Below, one piece after another: positions 11,150 through 18,326 of a DNA stretch of 20,410 bases. Position 1 is the stretch's first letter. Each line of letters opens with the position of its first letter. A program made the translations under genes and the position numbers. Below the pieces are notes generated by a model. That model did not search any database. It had not been told where the DNA came from and was given only the letters and a program-made list of their open reading frames with translations. This stretch comes from Hypsibius dujardini. Its lineage: Eukaryota > Tardigrada > Eutardigrada > Parachela > Hypsibiidae. The stretch lies in NCBI GenBank assembly GCA_001579985.1, contig LRSR01013259.1, positions 1 to 20,410 of the forward strand, read 5' to 3'.

Positions 11150-11575
11150 GTAAAAGTCAGAACTGATTCATGCCTTTCTGGGTACGGTGCCGTTTGGAAC
11201 AATCGATGGATCGCAAGTCATTAGAGCTCGACGACAATGCTCTCTATCTCAAACCCTTTTCTTCAAAATTTTGTAATTGTTTCGAATTCTGATATTTCCT
11301 TACGTGAAAACATAAACTTTCTGGAATTGATTGCTGCATGTATTCCCATTTTAGTCTGGGCACCCCTTTTTAGAGGCAAACGTATAATAATCGAATCAGA
11401 TGACTCGTCCACTGTTTCATTTTTGCAAAGAGGTACAACAAAAAATTCGGCGGCACTCACGTGGCTCGAACGCGTCTTTTACGCTTCAATCGAATACGAT
11501 TTTCATGTGACTGCGGTCCACATCCCCGGTGTTTTAAACGTGTGCCCCGATGCGCTGAGCAGAATTTCAATTGAC
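11150..11575 (+). mobile_element. RNase H region of the DIRS-like element
   Basis: Signs are VRTDSCLSGYGAVW (first catalytic Asp, near 11165), NFLELIAA (catalytic Glu, near 11320), a ESDDSSTVSFL strand with the next Asp, and the closing HIPGVLNVCPDALSR. This arrangement is characteristic of the RNase H of DIRS and related retroelements. Confidence 0.75.
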
Positions 11576-11689
11576 AGTAAATTCGAAAACGTTTTTCTAA
11601 AAAATTTTAACTACCCATTCCCGGGGCTACCACTACCGGACTTTTCAATTTTTAGAGATTCCAAAACTCCAGCAGCTGGAAAAGAAATT

Positions 11690-12658
11690 GAACGGTTTAT
11701 TAAAAGCATCGATGGCGAAAACGACGCAACAGACTCAGAAATCGCAATGGAAAAATTTTCAAAGCTTCTGTCAATCGGATAATCTACGATCCCTTTCAGA
11801 TGGCGACCTTACTATCTCTTTATACGTTGCTTTTTTGTCGCACTTTCGCTCAGACGCCACCTGCAGACCGCTCGAGTACTCTACTGTGAATAATTACGTT
11901 GCAAGTTTGAAGAATTTTCATGTCCTTCACGGATACCCAGAGCCAGACTTGACACACCCACGTATTTGCATGGCCCTCGCAGGCCTTGAAAGTTCTCGAA
12001 CCGAAACGCCAAACAGAAAAAAAGGCGTGGACCTCTCAATTTTACGTAAGTTACACGGTGTCTTAAGCCACGTGAACATCAGTGAACGTCCCAGTTTCTG
12101 GTGTGCCTGTTTGATCCTCTTTTTCACCATGTTACGGCGAACGAACGTGTTTAAGGCACCTAATGCTGGCTCAGCGGTACGATGTTGCGACGTTATTATC
12201 ACAGCAAATTGTCTTTCGTAACGTATTCAAAGAATTAAAACGTCACGTTTCAAAGGGGGACGTTTGATATTCCGCTCCCACGCCTGGATGAGCAGTCGTT
12301 TTGTCCCACGCTTTCCGTATTGAGTCTTCTGAAGGCATCGCAGCTAATGCTACCAAAATCACCGCTTCTTTCAACTATCCACAACGGCAGTCAGCAACCC
12401 TACACGGCACAGATGTTTTCCACCACGCTCAAGCACCTCCTGAAAACGGCAGGATACGAGCCACAACACTTCTCCATCCAATCGTTCCGCCGGGGAGCCG
12501 CAACGTTCGCCGCAACAGCCGGAATCTCCGAAAACGTCATTAAAGCGCAAGGAACCTGGAAAAGTTCCTGCTACGAACGCTACATCGACCGAGACGTCGA
12601 ACTGCGCCAACAATTCGCCGACCAAGTGAAGGAGGCCTTTTCCCGCACCCTCTCCTGA
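11690..12658 (+). mobile_element. Tyrosine recombinase region of the DIRS-like element
   Basis: An N-terminal core-binding domain (about 11700-12000) is followed by the catalytic domain. LFFTMLRRTNVF carries the first catalytic Arg (near 12120). FSIQSFRRGAAT carries the H/Q-x-x-R box (near 12470). The final WKSSCYERYIDRD supplies the catalytic Tyr (near 12570). The recombinase replaces the integrase of ordinary LTR retrotransposons and inserts circular DNA without target-site duplication. This copy is degraded in the middle. Confidence 0.75.
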
Positions 12659-12736
12659 CGCGCTTTTGGGAATTTCGGGGATTTGTGGCCGTTCCGCGGC
12701 CGGGGTTCACCTTCGGTATCAATGATGCCAATAAGG

Positions 12737-12742
12737 AATAAA
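12737..12742 (+). terminator. Polyadenylation signal of the DIRS-like element
   Basis: AATAAA lies about 80 bases after the end of the recombinase region, followed by a T/C-rich stretch. This position fits the 3' end of the element's transcript. Confidence 0.45.
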
Positions 12743-12760
12743 GACCTTTCTCCCCTGCCC

Positions 12761-13078
12761 TTGGTTATTCTGTCTGCTTCCGTCGGAAATAGTTATATTT
12801 GCAAATTAATTCTAAAATTAAAGTCTAATCAAATCCACTTCACACGCAAGTCATGCTTACTTTCCAGTTCTTTTCAGGAGATGTTTGCTCAAGACTACAG
12901 TCGTCCCCACATTTTGTTCCAGTCACGTGCTTCTTATTGCATAAAAAAAAAAGACTCCTCCCCCAAATGCATACTGTCACTGTGTCACACTGTACTAACA
13001 AGGGAGTATTTACTTGCGTTAGTTTGAGATCGGGCTCAACTTTTTTTATGGATACGTAATATCAAACTATGATTTTAG
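12761..13078 (+). other. Spacer between the retroelement and a coding exon
   Basis: The texture changes to AT-rich. Short frames here carry no recognisable motif. The stretch ends in the acceptor-like sequence CTATGATTTTAG directly before the exon at 13079, so its last part is probably intron. Confidence 0.3.
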
Positions 13079-13184
13079 AAAATATGACTGGTCCCCCACA
13101 ATTCCGTTTGAGATGGGAAAAATCGGAGAAGATTCCTATTGCGACCGTCGCTTTAATGCTCTCGCAATAACGTTGATTGATTGA
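13079..13184 (+). CDS. Terminal exon-like segment, copy A of an inverted pair
   Basis: After the acceptor-like GATTTTAG comes an open frame KYDWSPTIPFEMGKIGEDSY and on to a TGA at 13182-13184, about 35 codons. The frame is closed just upstream by a TGA, as expected for an exon start. A diverged copy of the same frame lies inverted at 14055-13954 with the same length, no gaps and the same stop. Between the two, second codon positions change least (roughly 3 second-position against 7 first- and 11 third-position differences), which argues for past selection on protein. The YDWSP start resembles FEWSP of the CASD1-like protein, also at DNA level (TGGTCCCCC), so this may be the end of a related gene. 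Upstream exons were not found; the DIRS-like element lies where they might be. Confidence 0.4.
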
Positions 13185-13953
13185 TTTAACACAGTACAGC
13201 ACTGTAACGACGCAATTCTCAGGCGCAGTTAGCCGCGCCCCGAGCTGTTTGCCCACCACTCCGTCTGAATTGCTCCAAACATTTTATTCCAAACATTCAT
13301 CGTTAAAATCTATCGTTTCTGTTTAAAACGCTCATTTTTTTTACCAAAAACAGAAGAAATACAGTTTTGGAGCGCTGGTTTTTGTCTCTGAGATAAATGA
13401 AGAGGCTACCCTTTGCTGGTGGCTAATGTAAGAGCTTGCTTTCTCGATTGATTGATCTCTTAATCGGAAATGTTTGAAGATCACTAAGCATGTGGACTGC
13501 TGGTAAGTTGTTTGATTGAAGACTGAGGCACATTTTAGTGGGTAGATGGTTTTTTACACACACGTGAGACCATATATATGAGAAACGCAGTTTGCGTTGC
13601 TCCTTAGAATCGCATCGCTACAGTAATGTTCATTAACGAAAATGTTTCATCAGCAATCTTTTTCACTCCAACAAATCACGAATAAGCAATTTAATTATTC
13701 GGTTGATTTTCTGATGATTTTGACAGAATGGTTGTTGCAGATTTTGCAAAACCTTGTCGTTGTGGTATACCGTTGTTGTTTTATCAGTTGCGGCTGGTGT
13801 ACCGAAATTCCCTGCTTTAACTGTTACTGGAACGGATTTGAAGATGCCAGTTACCATTTCTGTGGCCCTGACTCGTTTGTCGAATGATTTGCGCATCGAC
13901 TTTTCTTTGCCTGAACCGTTAAATGGGTATACGAACAAAGTATTTTTCGTAAT
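13185..13953. other. Interval between the inverted exon copies
   Basis: A TATATATG at about 13573 and a donor-like CTG|GTAAGTTG near 13501 are visible, and a pyrimidine-rich acceptor-like TTTTATCAG ends near 13787. The stretch 13750-13940 is open on both strands (minus to 13663, plus to 14002). With third positions shared between the two frames I cannot decide which, if either, is coding. The rest is AT-rich and empty. Confidence 0.3.
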
Positions 13954-14055
13954 TCAATCAGTCAATGTCATGGTGAAAGCTTTAAACCTGCTGCCGCAAT
14001 GAGAATCTTCCCCAATTTTCTCCATCTCAAACGAAATTGAGGGGGACCAATCATA
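13954..14055 (-). pseudogene. Terminal exon-like segment, copy B of the inverted pair
   Basis: On the minus strand this reads YDWSPSISFEMEKIGEDSH and on to a TGA at 13956-13954, 34 codons, about 80% identical at DNA level to copy A. The acceptor AG present in copy A is missing here (TTTTAAAAA instead of TTTTAGAAA), and the frame is closed immediately upstream. I see no upstream exons on this strand. It looks like a decayed duplicate whose orientation makes the pair converge tail to tail. Confidence 0.4.
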
Positions 14056-14958
14056 TTTTTAAAATCATGGTTAAAACTACCAATCTGCTTCAATGGTAAT
14101 TGCACCCGTCACATATCATGCACAGCTAGCGCCAATTCCGATGGAGTTTGCTTTCCTTGAGTCGTAATCAATAATTTAAAAGAAAAAAATGTTGTCCAGA
14201 GAGCAGTAAACTTTCAGACAGCGGTAGAAACAGCTATTTGGTGAATTTGAAACAAGTCCTACAGACTTAAATAACATTACTGTACGTGCGACTTGACAGG
14301 ATCTTGCCCCAAATAAATTGTGATAGTAATCTTTTGCGCAATTTGGTTTGCCATGGACGACATAAATTTAGTAAATAAAATGAATAATTAATAAAAATAG
14401 GTTCTTTCGTTCTGACGGACGGACGGAGGCCTAACAGGCGCAAGAATGTTGGCAGCTAGGTCAAGATACCATATCGTGGTGGCATTGCTTTTTCAGTTGT
14501 GAACGATCAATGTAAAATTGCGTATAAGCCACACCACGAGATTGAAGGCCATTCATTTGAATGATGAAATGTCGACATTTTGATTTTTGGAATTTGGAAC
14601 TTGCGTGGAATTTTCCCTGATTTTGTTTTCGATTAATAAGGCCCGATATTTTCTCTCTGTCTTTCTGTTTTTCAAATAATCTCCCCTTATCAATAATGTG
14701 TAGTCAAATATACAGTGTATCTGACAATATTAGTTATCACTCAAACTAGAGAATAATTTATGTTTTCCACAACGTCCCCAACGGTTTTTTTTCTTCTTGT
14801 GTCAAAAAAAAAATCTAAAAAACCATCAGCCCATCTTAAACTTTGAAATTTTAGTATACTCCGGTTGCGGTCAATGAAATTCGAGATTTTACCAAAAAAC
14901 AATTTCTGGCACCACACCGACTTAATATCTATATCAGAAACTATTAACTATAATTCAG

Positions 14959-15066
14959 GCTGGTTTGCCTAGTGCGGACTTCATTTCTGGACTAACTTTA
15001 AAGTTTATCGATGAGCACACCAGCCAGCCGATTTTACTGCATTACCACTCAAGGGAAAGAGAATAA
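14959..15066 (+). other. Exon-like open segment after an acceptor consensus
   Basis: After CTATAATTCAG the plus strand is open for 35 codons to a TAA (15064-15066). The reading begins AGLPSADFISGLTLKFIDEH and ends in a charged tail. The residue mix is protein-like and the acceptor is reasonable. No upstream exon is visible and the length is within what chance allows. Confidence 0.15.
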
Positions 15067-15541
15067 TTTATTCTTTAAAATTTTCAGAGAATGGGTTTTT
15101 TCCACATTTTTTTACGGCTACGACCAAAGTAAGAAAGGCGATTGGCTCTCAACGATGTTCTAGATTTTCCAATTTTTCCCTGCTTGTTGGACAATCTCAA
15201 ATTATCTATTCAAACTTTCGAAACTTCGTTAACATTTTTTAATGTGTTTAAGCATTTGTTCGGGAAGCAAGACCATTTTTTATGGAGGCCTCATTGTGAA
15301 CGATAACAGTCTTCCGATTTCGCAAAATAATTCCTGTAGCCTACTGGATCACAAAGCTCCTTAAACATTATTTGTTTACATGTGCTCAAGTAGTCCGTAC
15401 GCATGCTAAAACATACATTTTTTTGACGGCAAAATCATGACAAAGATCTCCTAAAGTAAATGGGTAAATAAATCACGCACAATTTGCGACACGGGTGCAA
15501 CGAGTTATCAGAATTTAACTGAACGCTTCTTGTTCTTCTTA

Positions 15542-15733
15542 ATGGAGCAAGTGACTGATAAAAAAGAACGAAATAACGTCGACAAAAAAATGTCTTGCCT
15601 GAGCAAAATTTTGGCCGCTCTGCAGTGCGTAAAAAAACGTAGGTCCACGCAAGAAAGCCGGCTCATGGAGTCGAGACCTATTGGCTTTGTGGACGGATAT
15701 GGGCATATTTCATCGGTTTTGCCATTGTGCTAG
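15542..15733 (+). CDS. Hypothetical 63-residue Lys-rich protein
   Basis: An ATG at 15542 opens 63 codons to a TAG. The first two thirds are strongly basic (VTDKKERNNVDKKM, CVKKRRSTQESR), with Cys residues at the centre. The end reads FVDGYGHISSVLPLC. No signal peptide, membrane segment or known domain is visible. It could be a small gene, an exon, or chance. Local coding texture is better than in the surrounding 2 kb, which is the only argument for it. Confidence 0.25.
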   Translation: MEQVTDKKERNNVDKKMSCLSKILAALQCVKKRRSTQESRLMESRPIGFVDGYGHISSVLPLC

Positions 15734-16385
15734 TAAAAATAATACACTTTGAACTAATTACTACAACCATTCATCCCATATCTTAATAATTTCAGAAGTG
15801 AATAAATGTCTCAAGTGTTTTTGCTTGTGATCGACTGACTGGAAAAACAGCTGAGCAGGATACCACCCGAGGAGTGGTCCAAATTGTTTTTTTTGCTACG
15901 ACGATATGCAAAACCCGATATCGAAGAAACATCAAATTACATGTATCAGCAATATCCTACGAATGTCATTTTCTAACCATAATATATTAGAAATATCTCC
16001 GTTCGCATAGGTGTAACTTTTCTCGTTTAATAGCGGTGAAGGAATATTTCCTGCCATCCTTTGTGGGGCCCTATTGATCAATGTCACGGCAATTGAAAAA
16101 ATTCTTAACACAGAATCATTTTGATGTGATTCAACAATTGAAGAGGGTGTAGAAATGCTAAAAGGTCATAAAGTCAACCACTGGGGCCCTTAGAAGGCCT
16201 GAAAACAGGTCTAATTTATAAGGACTAAAAAACTGTGCATTAGCCAGTATTCAATCAGACAATTTTTCATAAGAGAGACAAATGGACCACATTAGAACCT
16301 AGAATGACGTGAGTGATATGTGATAAAATCAGAAAAATTACAACGTCAACAACGTACGGTAACGTCATCAATTAAGACAAAACTG

Positions 16386-16584
16386 GCAATGTGGGGAAAC
16401 GTGAAGCAACGTGAAGCAACATCAGCAACGTGGAATATTATCAGCAACGCGGACTGATATCGGCAACGTCCGGAAGCATTAACAACGCGGGACAACGTCA
16501 CCAACGTAGGACAAGATCAACAACCTAAATCAAGATTAGCAACGAAGAAAAAAGTAAACGACGCTGGGCAACATCTACAACGCC
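16386..16584. repeat. Degenerate 19-bp minisatellite, about ten units
   Basis: Units of 19 bases follow one another: 16386-16404, one extra base, then 16406-16424, and in strict register from there to 16576, with a partial unit to 16584. A rough consensus is GCAACGTGGGACAACATCA. The two halves of the unit resemble one another (CAACGT and CAACAT), suggesting an older 9-10-bp repeat doubled. Related CAACGT strings continue leftward to about 16341 out of register. The right part overlaps the predicted C-terminus of the minus-strand gene. Confidence 0.75.
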
Positions 16585-17372
16585 AATCAGTTTGAATTGT
16601 ATGCAGCTGCAGAAACAAAAAAGCATCATAAAAAAGGGTCATTTTTGTTTCAAACCTCAACGTTGTGTGTAGGCAAAATATCCCGCTTCGCAACATGTGA
16701 AAACGCGTGCATGAACAATATCTATTGCCGGTCTCGTCCTTAATGTCGTACAGGTATCCATCGTTTTTTGTGACCAATTCGTAGTAGCACGGCTTTTTCT
16801 GATCACTGGCGTCTGTTTGTGAGGTAAAGATCATTCCGCTTTTGAGGCGCGTTTTATTTTATCTTTGACCAGCGCGCCCGTGATATCACTATTGTTATCT
16901 CCTGTCTCCTGCTGGGAGAGTTTTTTAGGTTCGACGAAACATTTGATTGTTGTCGTAATGGTGGTAGTTAATCAACTAACAAACGCGTTCGTTCCTGTCA
17001 CACTGCGCATTTGATTAGAAAAACTGCTCACCGACTTATATATTCTCTGCCGCCTATTCGGGCTTAAGTCTCGGAAAGAGTTTGAAATGACTAATTCCGC
17101 GCTTCACCAAAAGGTCCTTTTGAACTTGGTGGACTGAACAGTGGCCTTGCACAATGTGGCCGGAATAAATATTGACGCCTTCTTTCTGGCAAAAACTTTG
17201 GAGAAGACTTTTTGAGGAGATGGTTTGTCTGCCACCTATTCGACTGGATGTACTTGCTGAGATCCAGTGATCCGGATAATTTCTTGTTCTGACATTGACA
17301 TCCCTCAGCTTTGATAGCGTGGATCTCCGGAACTATGATGATCATCAATATTGCGACTAACCATAATGGGAG
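16517..17372 (-). CDS. Unrecognised secreted protein with Cys pairs (two-exon model)
   Basis: The minus-strand model joins 17372-17108 and 16812-16517 across a 295-bp intron (TTTTG|GTGAAG donor, CTCACAAACAG acceptor) with the frame kept. The first exon follows a possible CAGCTAG acceptor and reads LPLWLVAILMIIIVPEIHA, a good signal-peptide core, then EGCQCQNKK. A basic FLPERRRQ and a Pro-rich stretch follow. The second exon starts DASDQKKPCYYELV and continues with a Tyr/Asp-rich segment and CSC. Codons for Phe, Tyr, Asn and Asp often end in C on this strand, which supports its direction. No family was recognised. The ATG probably lies in an upstream exon; an ATG at 17345 would give a short signal. 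The last 30 residues run into the minisatellite and may not be genuine, so a donor before them is possible. Confidence 0.4.
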
Positions 17373-17619
17373 CTAGCTGGTGAAATGTTTGATTCCAAAC
17401 CCCTTCGGTTGATTCCTATGCCTCGCTGATTTCCGCATTGCGTATTCTTATTCCGCTTGTTCTGGTTCCACTTGCTTTTCCCCCAACTCCGAAGCTCCCG
17501 TCTTCCGATGTTCTCTTGCTCTTCTAGTGTGGTTTATTAGAGATGTTAGAGATGAGTAGTTTGACGTAGTGGTTTTACTAAAAACTCCGGGCTGTTCTCA
17601 CGTTCCGGTGATTTCTCCA

Positions 17620-17916
17620 TTATTGGAGCAGCCGCCATTTGGTAGCTGATTTCTGTGGAGGCTGGAATTCGTTGCTTGTAGCAACCTTCCGTCTTTCCGG
17701 AATGAAGTACCCCTTCTCCGTTAATTCACTAATTTGTGACACTTCGGCCCACCGACGCGTTGCACAGAACCAACCGTCGAATTCGTTGGGGTATCTTATT
17801 GTTAGCTTTTTGCTGCTGATGGTACCTTTCGTGCATGTGAAAGTCGTTAAGTACGTTAGCCCGAGCGAGACCAATTTGCTTAATTCTAGGACTCTGACTT
17901 CGCATAGGGTGGTCTT
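17620..17916 (-). CDS. Unrecognised exon upstream of the secreted-protein gene
   Basis: After a good acceptor (CTGTTTTCTGACGCAG) the minus strand is open for 98 codons to a TAA at 17622-17620. The reading starts KTTLCEVRVLEL, then has FTCTKGTISSKKL and DGWFCATRRW, then FIPERRKV and a Pro/Gln-rich end. Codon endings (many TAC, TTC, AAC, GAC, ATC) favour this strand over the open plus strand. FIPERRKV resembles FLPERRRQ in the next gene at a similar distance after an R-W pair, so the two may be distant relatives or a tandem pair. It could be the last exon of its own gene. No domain is recognised, though spaced Cys and Trp suggest an extracellular fold. Confidence 0.35.
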   Translation of the reverse strand, partial: KTTLCEVRVLELSKLVSLGLTYLTTFTCTKGTISSKKLTIRYPNEFDGWFCATRRWAEVSQISELTEKGYFIPERRKVATSNEFQPPQKSATKWRLLQ

Positions 17917-18054
17917 CTGCGTCAGAAAACAGGCGGAATAATTCAACCAGAAAGCCATGGCAAAACATGGCACATCTCAATAGCATTCCTAATTAACGGC
18001 GGCTGAGTAGTGATTTGACTGCATAGCAAGAGAAAGGGTTTGAACTTTAATTTA

Positions 18055-18235
18055 ATGTTTGTTTCAAGGTTTGAATTAATGTGTATCGCCGCAGTGAAAT
18101 GCAAACACTACGTTTTCAACTCTATTCTAAGTTCAAGGTTAATATCCAAATTCCTCAAAAAACAGTTTAATGATCTTCTGGGGATGATAGAAGACGCTGA
18201 TGTCAATGACCTAGAGGAACACGAGCAAAATTCAG
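18055..18235 (+). CDS. Candidate first exon of the acidic-repeat gene
   Basis: An ATG at 18055 opens a frame that turns acidic at its end (MIEDADVNDLEEHEQNS). A donor CAG|GTGATG follows at 18236. Joined to an acceptor TGATTGTTCCAG ending at 18348, it enters the Asp/Glu frame of the next entry in phase, giving a 113-bp intron. The first 15 residues are only weakly hydrophobic. Alternatively this exon begins later, for example after AAAAAACAG near 18164, with the start codon further upstream. Confidence 0.35.
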
Positions 18236-18326
18236 GTGATGCTGAAAAAAGGACGTGGAGAGCGAAACAGGAATAATCAAATACGTAATACGATTTGCAA
18301 AAGCCGATTAAGAATAAGACCCGCCA

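Larger units (their letters stand above)
8760..12760 (+). mobile_element. DIRS-like tyrosine-recombinase retrotransposon, broken copy
   Basis: In order on the plus strand lie a promoter with TATA box, a gag-like region that begins with a SAP domain, a reverse transcriptase, an RNase H, a tyrosine recombinase and a polyadenylation signal. Reverse transcriptase plus RNase H plus a tyrosine recombinase instead of a DDE integrase defines the DIRS order (DIRS, PAT and Ngaro groups). The copy is a fossil with something like half a dozen or more breaks, yet its catalytic motifs are still legible, so it is probably not very old. Both ends are approximate. I could not find the inverted or split direct terminal repeats typical of the order, so the group within DIRS is unsettled. 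Its higher GC and coding-like texture contrast with the flanks. Confidence 0.85.
14056..16385. other. Long gene-poor stretch
   Basis: This stretch is AT-rich, with no open frame longer than about 70 codons. A short GACGGACGGACGG run sits near 14415. Two small coding-like pieces at 14959-15066 and 15542-15733 are listed separately. GGAATATTTCCT near 16042 also occurs near 6749, but is too short to mean much. Nothing else is recognised. Confidence 0.4.

Noticed and set aside
13754-14002. Plus-strand frame with hydrophobic, protein-like reading after a good acceptor
   Set aside because: Its right part lies opposite the inverted copy of the conserved exon ending, whose minus-strand reading is supported by comparison with copy A. 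The rest could go either way, so no gene is called.
16341-16584. CRISPR-like or regularly spaced array
   Set aside because: The units are contiguous and degenerate, with no conserved repeat separated by unique spacers, and the context is eukaryotic.
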